A stretch of 64,000 bases of DNA. Origin: Sparassis latifolia. Taxonomy: Eukaryota; Basidiomycota; Agaricomycetes; Polyporales; Sparassidaceae. This document shows positions 21,881-33,584 of this stretch, in pieces. The DNA is taken from NCBI GenBank assembly GCA_018466975.1, contig CM031558.1, forward strand, positions 2,542,001 to 2,606,000. Direction: 5' to 3'. The position numbers and the translations under genes are program-made. Position 1 is the stretch's first letter; every line of letters starts with the position of its first letter. The notes below the pieces were generated by a model. That model worked only from the letters and a program-made list of their open reading frames with translations, was not told the origin of the DNA and made no database searches.

Positions 21881-24725
21881 TTAAGTCCACGCTGCCCCCG
21901 TCGCACCCGCCGTGCTCTTCACTTCGTCCGCCTCCTCCACAATCACGGGAATATCGACTGCATCCACGAGCGGACTGGGAGAAAGTATGGGTGTCGACTC
22001 GGAATCCAACCGATCAGACATAGGTGAATATCTAGGCGCTGACGAGGTGCCGGGCATCGGCAAGAAGGCTTCAGCGTACCACTCGTACCAGACCTGCCGT
22101 TCGTTCGTGAGGCGCCAGATTGAGACGTGCAGCTCGGAGTTGGTTGGCAAATAGAGCGGCTCCTGAAAGAAGATATCAGACGTGTCCGATGCTACACATG
22201 ACAGGCACGCACCTTGAAGGGAAAGAAAATAGGAAACCAACTGAGCATGTCTTTGGATACGTGATGCATCCGGTCCGGATGGATACTGAGACCAATGTTC
22301 CTATAAAGGATCGCTTCGAAGTAGCCCGCTAGCCCATGGAGGACCCCTGCATGCGGTATGTGGAAAGTCAGCTGCGCGGACCTTATGTTATGAGAATTTG
22401 TAAACGGTAGACCTGAAAAGTGAAAACCTATTAGCCATGACATTAAGCACGCATGAGGAGTAGTTACCGCGCTCATCGAGGACAACGTCCCGCCTGGGAT
22501 GCTCGAACTCCCAGCATTCTTGTACTTGCGGTCCACATTTGCCGCTGATCCCGCCGCCGTTCCCGCTTAGGATGTTGATGGCTTGGAACATGACAACATA
22601 CGGAGTCTCAGTAGCCTTTTCTTCATGGCCAACCCGCGTCTCATGGAAGAGCTTGGAAGATGAAAGAGGTGCAATATGAGCGGTATATGAAGCAGGTATC
22701 GAGATGCCATCCGCTGAAAGCCGATCGATGAACGGATATCCAATCTGGTGTACGTCAACAGCTCTCACCTTTCAAAAACCGCATAGCACCGTCCAAGCAT
22801 TCTGGACTGAGCTCATTATCGCCGAATGAGCCCAATAGCTCGCTGACGAGGATATCCACTGGGGGGACCTCTACCGAGCGCATGTCTCCGAAAACAAGCT
22901 GCACTTTGTCACCCCATTCTCTCTGCCTCCGTTCCTGCAAGCTACACCAAGATATCCTCAGTAAGAACACACTGACGCACGAAATGACCTACGTGACATA
23001 AGCGTTCGGGTTCTTCTCAATCGCATAAATGTATGCGTCTCTCCGCGCTCGCTGGAGCGCAGCGACACATCTCGCGACAAGCGGTCCACGGCCAGCTCCG
23101 GCTACACATATCACACTAAGGGAACATTGGACGAGATCATATGTAGACAGAGGAGACGGCTCACATTTTCTCGCGAGATCGCCAATCGGATAATGCCGAG
23201 AAAATTGCCTAAGATACATTCAGCGACATTAGTTTAAGTGCCAGCGACAGTGAATCACACCTGTTCGTATTGTTTGTACTTGACCGGATCTTGCTCGAAG
23301 GTGTTGTACGTCACGCTTTGCAGGTTATCCATCAAAGGCTAGTCAAATTGTTACACTTCTGGGCAAACAATGGAAGGCCCCCACTAACCTGTAACGGCGC
23401 TTGTAGATAGTCTTGGTAACCCTGAGCGAAATTCTCCACTGTACCGGAAGTCTGTACGGCCTGTACCAAAGGGCTGGTCTTCTCTAAATGTCGGACGTAC
23501 TGAGAATATGCAGCCTCCCCTCCCCTCTCGTGTCTACCAGTAGACGTCCCCGACAAGATAACATTCGGTTGCAGCTGCCCATGTACCTCAACTCAATTCT
23601 TGGATTTCGATCTCATGGGAGAGCCCACCTTCAAGATGTCGCGAATAAAAGACTGTGCGCCCTTCGGGAGCACGGGGTACCCTTTCGCGTTCGCAATAAA
23701 CGTAGACGCAGGTAAGAAGATGTGTCGCACGGGCTCCGCTGACCACTGGCCAAGCACTGTCAAGACCGACGGCATGGGTGGTGTCATGTCAAGGGCTACA
23801 GAGACCGTCAGCTTGTGTTCTCAGCACAAGAATGAGCACTCACTCAGAGTCAAGCGCGGGTTATAACCGCAAACGGAGCGAATTGTGTCCCACATCTCCC
23901 AAGTCGCAGTTGAGGGTTCGGTGGATGACAGTAATGATGATGAAGTGTCCGCCGTAGACAGGTCGGTCGTCGTCGACTGGAATTGCAGCTCCATAGGGTT
24001 GTAGATCGGGATACGAATGGAGAGCTGAATGTAGGGTATCGCATTGATGCAGGTATTCACTGTGCGGGCGTAGGACGCTAAGTGTGCGCGATGGCGCGGG
24101 GGCGGGAGGATCGCAGTGTGGACGTTGAGGTAGGACGCGTACGCCAGTTCCTGTTGCAGTGCCTGCAGAGACACACGGCCGGCGACAACATTCAACACAA
24201 CGGCTCATCATTCCGTTCCAATGGCAGGCTCCCATAGCGGGAACGCGTGCCAGGAACAACGGCTGTACGTACAATCTCGGAGTCGTGACGAACCCAGTCG
24301 TCGGGAGCATCAAGTTCCAGCCAGTCCGACATCATTACGACCACCCCCTCCGCCTCGTCTGGTCCATTCTTCCATCAGGGAATGCAAGAACGTGAGCTGA
24401 GAGACCAGGGCCTCGCACCTATACGAGTAATGGTCACTTCATCGCGCATGAACGCCGGCTTCGACCTCCATGTTTCGGCACGCCGTTCGAGGGCTTCCTT
24501 GTCCTGTATGTCGCCCGGCGGAAGGAGACAGAGGTCTCTCCATCGCATTTTCCATATGTCGTTCGTGAGAGGGAAGCATACTGCGTCGTAGCCCTTGGCA
24601 CGGGCTTCGGCGGTCGCGTGGAGTATGGGCGTTTCTGTAGCGGGATCAGTCCGTAGTGATACCTGGGAGATGTCGCTGTGCGAGAGATGGCTCGTGAAGG
24701 TGAACATTCTTCGAGGTTCGTTCAT
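21881..24725 (-). CDS. skb1: PRMT5/Skb1/Hsl7-type protein arginine N-methyltransferase
   Basis: About ten exons. Order: TIM-barrel N-domain (from [20 protein letters not shown], then [51 protein letters not shown]), the region with [20 protein letters not shown] and [20 protein letters not shown], the AdoMet fold with [10 protein letters not shown] and [11 protein letters not shown], the double-E loop [19 protein letters not shown], and the C-terminal beta barrel ([19 protein letters not shown] to [13 protein letters not shown]). It makes symmetric dimethylarginine on histones and spliceosomal proteins; in yeasts it regulates Pak/Swe1-linked morphology. The tail after [11 protein letters not shown] adds ~60 acidic residues ending GATGAAWT. 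At the first junction (24400-24420) the natural joining of EVTITRI to GPDEAEGVV needs one base fewer than present, so an indel or a different donor is possible there. Confidence 0.9.
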
Positions 24726-25089
24726 GAGGTCGAAAGCAGAGAAGCAATACGGGTATGTTCAGCAAATAACAAAACAAGAAAAGATGCAGGTCCCAGGATG
24801 GGCGCTGAGAAACCTGCAAGAGAGAACTTTCCGTCACTCGAGTACGGTGACTGACAAAAGCCGTACTCGGAATGCCAGAAAATAACTTGAAACGGATATG
24901 TATTATTATCGACGGCAGCTATCTATGCGATCTCCAATGCAATCCGCCACCGCATGATACTGATCATGAAATGTACATAAACTTCACCGCGGGCGAATGC
25001 GTGCCATGTGCGTGTACACCACAAACCGCGCCTCCAACACGCGTTTGAAACGTTGGCTAGACTACTATATGCGAGGTAGAGCGCGAGTT
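24726..25089. promoter_or_regulatory. Upstream region of the PRMT5 gene
   Basis: 364 nt between two minus-strand genes, moderately AT-rich, no ORF of note. Confidence 0.35.
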
Positions 25090-26075
25090 CTACCCAGGTC
25101 CGTCTGTCCTCGACCTCTTGACTCCATTCATGCCATCACGGCCTGCATCTCTGCGCTCTTCACCGCCTTCCGTCGTCATGCCATAACCAGTGACGACGCT
25201 TTCCAACACTGTACGGCCGACGGCCTGTCGCAGCTCCTCCTCGGGGTCATGACCGTCCTCCTCGGCGCGTTGCATGATCTCCTGCACTGATTGCATCAAT
25301 GAGGACGTCAAGGTCTCTGAAGCAATGTTTTGCGCGTGTTGCGATGGTTGGTTAAAGGCCTGTGCAGGCACGGCTTGTGGAGGCGCTGCATTGTCTCCGG
25401 CCGACGATACTCGGTTGAGGTACGTGGCGACTTCCTGAAAGTCTTCCGCCAGGGTTTCTGCAGGCTGTGCATTGGTCAGCGATCGCGACTGAGTAGGTTC
25501 AGACTAAATGCGAACACGGGCGTACCGATGCGCCTTCATTGTTACGGTGGTCGACTGTTGCGCCGTTCTCTACGAGGAACCATGCCGTCATGATGTTCTC
25601 CACGACATACAATGGCGTGTCTCCGTCACTGTCAGTGACATTCACGTCTCCTCCTGCATAAATCATATCGATGACGCCGACGAACTCACAATTCAGGTGA
25701 CGAAATAATGACCTTGGGATATCAGATACTCCAGGACGTGTATTTGTCCGTACGACGCGGCAGCGTGCCTGTGAAAATCTGTCAAACGATGAGAGGACAA
25801 AAATCTGGAGCACCCACATCGGTGTGTATGTATATGGGTCAGGCAGATTGGGTGACAACGCTATACACAAAGTCAATCTCTGCAGATGAAGTTTCGGCGT
25901 TGGAAGAAAGATAACGGACATTGGCCCTCTATCAGTTCCTTCGCAAAATCCCATTGAGCGGCCCGACCAAGCTACAGGACGAGGATCCGCTACTCACTCT
26001 GACCCGACCCAGGTCACCATCTCCCGCCGCCACCCATATGTTCTTCTCCGGCTGGACGCGGGTCGGTACAGGCAT
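25090..26075 (-). CDS. Ankyrin repeat protein
   Basis: Seven or so exons give about 230 residues. Exon 1 (25998-26075) encodes MPVPTRVQPEKNIWVAAGDG; exon 2 is only 19 nt (25920-25938, ELIEGQ); later exons give PDPYTYTPMHAAASYGQIHV, LEYLISQGGDVNVTD, GDTPLYVVENIMTAWFLV and ENGATVDHRNNEGAS. These are two to three ankyrin repeats with the TPLHAA-like and GADVN-like signatures. The C-terminal ~120 residues are helical and charged (SSLMQSVQEIMQRAEEDG, PEEELRQAVGRTVLES) and end with KRSRTDGPG, a possible nuclear signal. Resembles small fungal ankyrin proteins such as Yar1, a ribosomal-protein chaperone, but that identity is a guess. Split codons at each junction rebuild expected residues. Confidence 0.78.
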
Positions 26076-27955
26076 GTGAAGTACTTGCAGGATGTCGAGG
26101 ACGAGAAAAGAGGTCCGAGTCTATGAACTCGGAGATTGAACGATCACGGTGATCGACCAAACTTGAAGCCGAAATGATCACCGTGACAGATTTGTCACAC
26201 CGAAACTGTCACGAAAAGTTCGGTTAGTTCGGCTCCGTTACATCCGGCGCGACTCAATTCTCGTCAAAAATTCAGATATGGGACTCTCTGCGGAAGGCTG
26301 TTGTTATCAAAAGACTTGCTGAACCCACCAAGAAATACTCTCCCCAAAAACATGGATTAGGTTGTGCCTTGATTCCGTGCGTATTGTCCTCACGCTCTGC
26401 AGCGGAGTCCTAACTCGTGCGCTCATCTCAGCATCAAACGAGGCGTGCTATTTCACAGCTTTTCTTCGGATCGAGTGTAGCTGCAGGACAGTTCGTCGCG
26501 CACCGCTCAATGATGCAATGCGTCGGATCATTTTCTGGCCGTTAATTGTAAGCCACGTATGCTCTTTTCTCGGTTAGAGGAACCAGACTCTCATTGTTCC
26601 TTTGGAAAGCAGGTGCAATGTGAATGGTATGCGGGCAGGCAATTAAAAAGTATTCTATTAGAACATACGGCTCGCGCATTAACCTTGCTGTCGTTGACCC
26701 TAGGCCCCGTAGCCCTGTAGCGTCTTGTCCTATTGGCCGACTCCAATCTGCCAGGTCAATTCTCATGCTCTTCGTAAATGTGTCACTCGTTCTGGACTCT
26801 GTGTTTATATTCAGCAGCAGCCGAACGTAAGGTTCCCGCAGATCCCTCATTACGTAGGTTCACACTCCCCTTCTCCTGTTTCCGAGCGTTCATTTTCCCG
26901 CCCTCTGTAGACGGTATACGTGATTCCCTGGTATCTTCCCCATGTCTGTCAGATACAGGGACTGACCGCGTGGTCGTCGGTTAGTCCCCTATCTCTGGGA
27001 CGGAAGGAGGAATCTCACCGTCCAGCTGTGATTCAAGATAACGCGACAAGCACCACGTCAAATCCTCTTACTATTGACGGTCAGTCGCCGAAAGTTACAA
27101 GTCGGGGGGCATAAGCATGCAACGTTCGTCATCGTGATCATCACACCACCCATGCTTGTGGCGGCGACCGAGCATTCTACGAGGCGACATCCATTCTAAC
27201 GCTCGAGGGAACATTGATGAATGATAACCACCGCGTAGGGCGACGAGTGGTTATGGTGCCTTCTTCGCCTCCATGTGAGTATCAGGGCAGTCGTCGCATA
27301 AGATTGTGATCTAAAGAAGCGGATCTTGATCGGAGAGAGAGGATCTTCGCACGAGAGCACGCCATCTCGGGAAGTGAAACACCAAGGCCATGCGGCGACT
27401 CCTGTGATCCATGCCTGAGGAGTGTGCAAAATTGTGCAGAGGGGCGTGCGTTTACCGTCCGTCGTGCGCGTGTGGAGGGAGGTCAGGGTGCAGCGAGCAT
27501 CCCCGAAAATGTAGATCAGCCTAGATCTTAAGACTGATATCGCGCTGCGCGCTCGATTGGAGCGAGCGTCCATTCCGGGGGAGCAGGAATGAAATTTGAT
27601 GGGCCTGGGAAGAAATACGAGAGAAAGAGCGAGAGAAATAAAGAAAATGAAAGGGAAATAGAGTTGGCGTGATCGGCAAGGCTGTGCTGAGTTGTTGTCG
27701 GATGACCTCGCTGGGTTGACTTGTGTTGACTTGGCCCAAGCGGCCGCAGTGGCGGGAGCCCCTGTGTGTTACTCCTGTGCTGAGTTGGAACTTGCCCCGC
27801 AGATATTCCCAGATTGAACCATCGCCGCCCTTCCTCTCCTTTGCAGCGATCCATCAGGATCGTTTTCCTGCTGCCTTACCTTACCCGCTTCTAAACAAAA
27901 CCAGCTTCGAGCCGACAGTTACTTTACCCTTGTCCTAGTCATATCTTATCCTGCC
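26076..27955. promoter_or_regulatory. 1.9-kb divergent promoter region (ankyrin gene / PAS-GATA gene)
   Basis: The two flanking genes point away from each other. No ORF with support is present. Long promoters are usual for regulatory genes such as GATA factors. Contains the motif cluster listed separately at 26141-26213 and a G/A-rich stretch at about 27590-27660. Confidence 0.45.
26141..26213. promoter_or_regulatory. Palindrome and TGTCA cluster upstream of the ankyrin gene
   Basis: CGATCAC-G-GTGATCG (26141-26155) is a perfect 7+7 inverted repeat. About 20 nt on, TGATCACCGTGACA repeats the same core in reverse order. TGACA/TGTCA occurs three times within about 30 nt (near 26184, 26192, 26206). 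Lies 65-140 nt upstream of the ankyrin gene ATG. A protein-binding site is inference. Confidence 0.4.
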
Positions 27956-30583
27956 ATGAGCTTTCTTGCACCTTCGCAACGAGGCTACGACTCTCTTACA
28001 CACTCTGACTTGGGCCAGCTCTCCTCTATGCATACCCACTCCTCACGCATCCCCATGCACACCTTCTCCTCCTACGACAACCTCACCCTCCACGACGTGC
28101 CTTCTACGTCTTCTTCATCAGGCCCGCCATCCTCGCACGTCTCCGATCGTTCAGCGGTGGCCTCGCCCAGGACCGGTCAGACTCGTTGTTGTGCGTAGCA
28201 TCTTTGTCTCCGGACGATCGTTCATCGATCGTTCTCACTTCTCTCCATCAACCGGACCTTGCTCACCTCTCTCGCCATAGACTGGACCCTCCTCACCCCC
28301 GACCTGACCTTCCTCTACCTCGATCCCGTCTTCTCCAGTCACCTTCAAGAGCAAGCCGATCTCCTCGTCGGCAAGTCGCTCCTCGCCTTCGTCCATCCCG
28401 ATGAGCAGGCATCTGCGAAACTAGACCTCGGAAGTGTGCTGGAGAGTCGGACCCTGCATGGGAGTGTTACTCGGTACGTCTCCCCGCGGTTCGCTGCCCA
28501 CGTTGTTTCCGTGCGGTCGCCCTATCCGTCCAGCTGACTCACCCAACAAACCTTAAGGGTGCGATACTCCAGGCTGTCGCGTGTCCGCAGGCAGCTCGGA
28601 TACCATGGTCCGTTGCAGGAATGGGCAGACGCCGACAAGATAGCCGTCGACGCAGATTACATGGCCGTGGACATCGTGATCAACTGGGCGTCTGACGGCT
28701 TGGTCCTTTGCTTCATGCATGCGGTCGTGGACCTCACTCCTCGTGATAGTGACGAGCACAACAAGACCAGTTGGTCGAACTGGTGCGGCACGCCCAGCAT
28801 GAGCACGGAACAAGTGCAGCTCCTTTATCAGCGACTCCTTGCTGCAGTACCGCAGCCGCCCAATGTGTCTCGGGTCTTCCAGATATTACTCAATCAGCCT
28901 GACCGTGCGCTCTACATGAGTTGGCCCCCAGATCAGAATCAAGGAGGGCCCACTGCGAAGGACTTTGCGAGACTGGCACAGGACGTTCAGATCAGCAATG
29001 CAATTTCCAGCGGGACTGATGCCAAAACTAACTGTACTAGAAGGTACAAGGCTCTTCAGGTGATGCAGTGTGGAATGGATGGCAATAGAGAGGTTGAAAG
29101 CATATTCATACTTCACGGTAAACACCCCTATTCTTCGTTTACGTTTTGAGGCTCAAATTTAATCACACACCCGCAGGAGCGCTCATCTTTGCATGTCACA
29201 AAGTCAATGCTGTATTGAGAAGCGGACCGAGTGGAGGCGTGCAGTCGAACTACAGCTCTCAAAGCTACACGTCGCCGTCGGTCCCGTACTATGATCCGCC
29301 GACCCATTCTTATAGTCTTCCTCCTGTGCCTGCGCCTCCATCCTACAACGGCTACTACGGGTCACAGCCCCGCGTTCCGCAGACTCAATACTCGGGCAGC
29401 TGGTCTCCTTCGTCTGAGCCTCAGAATGGGCAGTATAACCAGTGGCCCCCTCAGGGTGGCATGTCCCCTGCAACTACAGTCAGCAGCCTTCGTTCATCCT
29501 CTTACCCCACCCCTCAGCAGCACCAGTGGTCTTCTCAGCCGCCGTCATATATGGACTCAAATTCCGTACCTCCTTCCTTCAACCAGCCGCTTACATCTTC
29601 AAACCTTCGATATTCCGCTGACTCGGCTAACAATCATCACGAGGGTCCCTCGCCTTCCCCCGCAAATGACCACGTTCCGCCGTCGCGTACGCCGCGCAGA
29701 GGTTCTGGGAACAGCAGGGAGCAGTACGGCAATGGCGGTCGGAGCTCTGGTAACCCACCCGTCGGAATATCGAAGTGCTCCAGTTGTGATGCGACGCAGA
29801 GCCCGGAGTGGAGGAAAGGACCCACCGGGAAGAAAGATTTATGCAATGCGTCAGTTTTGCTACTCTCTCTTGCATGTTCCCTGCTGACTGCTCTCGTCCT
29901 TTAAATCCAGGTGTGGATTGCGTTACGCGCGTTCTCGTGCCAAAAAAGAAAGCGGTGGAGTCTCTTCTCAGGGCCGTCGGCGCAAGGATCGCGCGTTCAG
30001 CACCATGTCGGACAAACCGAGTGCCTCCCCTTCGACATCCCCGATCGATGTCCCCTTCGCCAGTGTCCGTCGTGCCAATCTGTACGACGACAGCTCCTTC
30101 TCGTCCACAGCCTCACCGTCCGGAAGTGAGATATGTTCGCAGCATCATGGCAGCTTTAACGGGATGACGCCGTCCCCATCGCCGCCCTCTGCAAGCATGA
30201 GCTACGGGGGATACTCGCACCACCACTCGGCGCCGAGCTCCCAAAATTCGCAGGCGGACCATCGTTCACACATGGGCACCCACAACACGTTCTACTCGGT
30301 CCCGCCGCCGCTGCCGAATGGGGCAGTGCACCACATGGCGGGCAGCAGCCATTCGGGCCCCCCCATCCCGCGGCTGGAGCCCCTCATGTCGTTCCCCAGC
30401 CGCTTCTCGCCGATGCTGTCCCCATCGTCGCCCGGCTCGGGCTCCCCCCTGAGCGCAGGCCTCTCCGCTGCGTCGTTCGAGCGTGAGAAGCACGACAAGG
30501 ACCACGAGCGCACGCTGCTGCCGCCCACGCCCGTGTCCGCGGACGTGCGGCATTCCGACAAGCAGGGGTTCATGATGCGGTGA
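27956..30583 (+). CDS. PAS-domain GATA-type zinc finger transcription factor
   Basis: Five exons (27956-28190, 28281-28473, 28558-29117, 29177-29849, 29911-30583) give 777 residues. Order: Ser/His-rich N-terminus; a PAS-like domain with WTLLTPDLTFLYLDPVF, GKSLLAFVHPDE and a second half around WASDGLVLCFMHAVVDLTPR; a Pro/Ser/Tyr/Gln-rich linker; a GATA finger C-x2-C-x18-C-x2-C (CSSCDATQSPEWRKGP ... LCNACGLRYARSRAKKE) at about residues 545-580; and a long disordered Ser/Pro/His-rich tail. An intron splits the finger at LCNA/CG. The PAS-plus-GATA order and the 18-residue loop match the WC-2 (light sensing) and basidiomycete Gat1-like factors. Nuclear. Which of these two it is cannot be decided here. 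Confidence 0.82.
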
Positions 30584-31100
30584 GAAAGACGTGGCTCTGG
30601 ACGATTCCTCGCGCGAAGTATGTATCCGATTCGTTCTTCTACGTACGGGGGTGGACCCAGTTTCACCTAAGTTCCCTTCCCTCGACGGATATTTATTATG
30701 TATTGTCGTGTCGCTCTCCGTCGAGTAGGTGCGCGTAATTCTTAGCATACTTCGGTCTTCGTGTATTGTATTGAACAAGCTGGTGAGATAAAAGACATGT
30801 GTCCCTCGCTGTGCCGCGCGTCTGGCGCGCCTGTTACGGGAGATGACATCTCGCACACGATCCAGATGATTTACGGCAGGGGCATCAGACATCATCTACG
30901 ATAGACGTGAAATGTTCGGCGGCAGTAAAAGTAACAAGTTGATGGCATGGTCGCATTCAGACCTTTGACGGGCGTCTGTGATGAGCGCTTGTTCGCGCGC
31001 CAAAGTCCGCATCAGGCTGCGGGTGGACGATGTCCAGGCTCAGCATGCGTTGCAGACCAACGCCCCCACTCTTCCTACGAGCAGAAAACTTGAGAATCAG
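30584..31100. other. 3' region of the GATA gene and promoter of sds22
   Basis: Tandem genes on the plus strand. An in-frame ATG at 30981 could extend Sds22 by 40 residues; the added residues are basic and not family-like. Confidence 0.35.
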
Positions 31101-32795
31101 ATGCCAGGATCGCAGTCAACGTCGAACCCACCGTCGAGCGCGGCGCCGAGCGCGGCTGCGAACGCGCCCGAACCCGCGATAGTCCCAAAGTACGATCGTT
31201 CCGCCGGTTATGATGTTGCGACGAGCCAACCATTGAACACTCGCACAGGGAGAAAAGCGCCCGGATTGCGGTGGCGCCATCGCATCCCGCGGACGGCGAT
31301 ACGAGTGGGGAGGAGGATGGAGCGGAGGAGGAAGCCGCCGTGGAGGATGCGGAGATCCTCGAGGACTTGCCGGATGACACGCAGGTGTGTGCTCCGTTAC
31401 GTCTCTGGGCTTGACATGATATCTGAGTGTATGCGACTACGGCAGGAAATAGAGCTCGTGCATTCGCGGTTGAGTTCAATCAGCAAGCTCGGGCTACAAC
31501 GGTTCGGTCCATATCTGAAGAAGCTATGTCTAAGACAGAACTACATATCGGTCTTGGATCCAGAGATTCTGAAGACACTCGTGGTGCTGGAAGAGCTCGA
31601 TTTATATGACAACAAGGTCAAACACGTTGGCGAGGGATTGGACGAACTTGGCAATCTCTTGTGAGGTCTTCCCTGCGGTCCACCGTAGTCCGTCCATTGA
31701 TCTTTGTCACAGGGTGCTCGATCTCTCATTCAATCTGTTGCGCCATGTGCCAGATACCTTGTCGAAATTGAGCTCTCTAAAGACCGTGTATTTCGTGCAG
31801 AACAAGATCGCGCATATCACTAACCTCGAGGGCGTCGGACGGACACTGCGAAGCCTCGAATTGGGCGGCAACAGAATCCGAGTAGGTTCCTATAAGTTCT
31901 ACTTCAAAAGAACACTCAATAATATGGCCCTCTCATAGACAATCGAGAATTTAGATGCGCTTGAGATTCTGGAAGAGCTTTGGTTGGGCAAGAACAAGAT
32001 CAGTAAACTTGAGGTGATCTTCGTCGTCTTTCTGTGTTGGCTCACAGTGAATGAACCAGAAGTGTTTATCAGAATTTGGGAAGATTGAAACGTCTGAAGA
32101 TATTGTCTATTCAGTCGAACCGCATCACGAAACTTGAAGGCTTGGAGAACCTAGAGAATCTGGAGGAGTTGTACCTCAGCCATAATGGTATCGAGCGTCT
32201 GGAGGGTCTCGAACATAATGTGCGTCATCAGAAGGCTGTTACCGTGACAGCATACTGTCCGACTCATGTCTCTGCTATCAGCTCAAGCTTCGTACTCTGG
32301 ATATCGGAAACAACTTCGTTCCCGCACTGGAGAACATTTCACATCTCATCAATCTAGAAGAGCTATGGGTCCGTTCTTGCGTGGTTCTGAAGTCTTTCGT
32401 GTGCCTGACTCTTTGTGGTCAGATCAACGACAATAAGATCACTAGTCTTACAGATCTAGAGCCACAGCTGAAGCATGTCGCAACTCTGGAGACAATCTAT
32501 CTTGAAGGTAACCCATGCCAGAAGTCTGAGGGATCGAGCTATCGAAGGAAGGTGGTCCTCGCTTTGCCGCAAGTGAAGCAGCTAGATGCGACGTTGGTAT
32601 CTCCTTCGTTATCTCATTCCCGCCACTAATCGGTGGGCGTAGATTCGTGAAACAAACATGATTCCAAATGCAAATCGAGAGTTAGCACTACTGGCACGAG
32701 GAGCGTCGAAGACTCCAAGGTCAATCTTGCGCCACTCAAACCGCCCATGGATAGACATCACTGAACCTCAATCCCCCTCCTACAGAACGAACTAA
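31101..32795 (+). CDS. sds22: Sds22, leucine-rich repeat regulatory subunit of protein phosphatase 1
   Basis: Nine exons (31101-31189, 31249-31384, 31446-31660, 31713-31881, 31939-32013, 32073-32219, 32282-32368, 32423-32596, 32643-32795). A disordered acidic N-terminus (DGDTSGEEDGAEEEAAVEDA) leads into about ten SDS22-type LRRs: LVVLEELDLYDNKVKHV, LVLDLSFNLLRHVP, LEILEELWLGKNKISKLE, LKILSIQSNRITKLEG, LEELYLSHNGIERLEG and TLDIGNNFVPALE. An LRR cap follows (TIYLEGNPCQKS ... RRKVVLALPQVKQLDAT). Sds22 controls PP1 in the nucleus and in mitosis. Usual family members stop a few residues after DAT-YV-R; here the frame continues ~50 residues after LIRETNM, so the last exon may be wrong or extended. 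Confidence 0.9.
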
Positions 32796-33584
32796 CAAGT
32801 CCCGATGATCGCAGACGTTTGTATATCGACGTCAGAGTCGATCACGCCGCCTCGTGTGCCCTGCTTACTGTACTGACCGATCGTGTTGCTGTACTTTCTT
32901 ACGCTCTGATCATGGACGTGACGATGATCTTCGCTTCGCATTCTATTGAGATTGGTGATTGAACGGATCGACTCGGCGGGCTGCGATCTGCGTCCGCCGG
33001 AGCCTGTGAGTCTGACGGTGCCGTAAGTGCTCTTGCCTTCCCGACATTGTGGCGTAAGACGTGTGATGCTCAGTACCGATAGACCTTTCGTCGAGACCAC
33101 TAATTTATAGTAAAGTGACATCCCAGGCTCTAAATATATCCTGAAGTGAAGCACCGATTTCGCATCGACTCGTCAAGGTCTTGCGCTCGAAATGGGTTGT
33201 TTGGCTGTATTGTCCAAAGGCTTCGTTGATGACGTAAGCACTGCAAATTCTTGCGGACCCCGTAACTCAGCGTAAGTTATACCAGAAATCGTATTAATTA
33301 CGTCGAACACCCAAGTAGCAATACAACAGAGTACATATACGGATTTATCTCAACTCAAAACTTGCCCGTGAGGAATGGAACACCTTCTAGATACGTCTGA
33401 ATCGCTCACCCCCTGACGGGAACGTTCGCCCCGCCCTTGAGCGAATAACTAATGAACTAGAGTACTGAGGTGCATGGAAACGAGCACCGACACGGGGGCA
33501 ACGCTAACGCACTACTGAGTAGAGAAGGCACTTTCGTCAGTTCCAGCAAAGATTATACGACTATGATTGTTGGACTCAGTACCA
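32796..33584. other. Convergent intergenic region, no supported gene
   Basis: A minus-strand frame 32792-33121 (109 codons from ATG) overlaps the Sds22 end and has no recognisable motif. Confidence 0.35.

Noticed and set aside
32792..33121. 109-codon minus-strand ORF overlapping the end of sds22
   Set aside because: No recognisable motif and the longer frame starts with GTG, not ATG.
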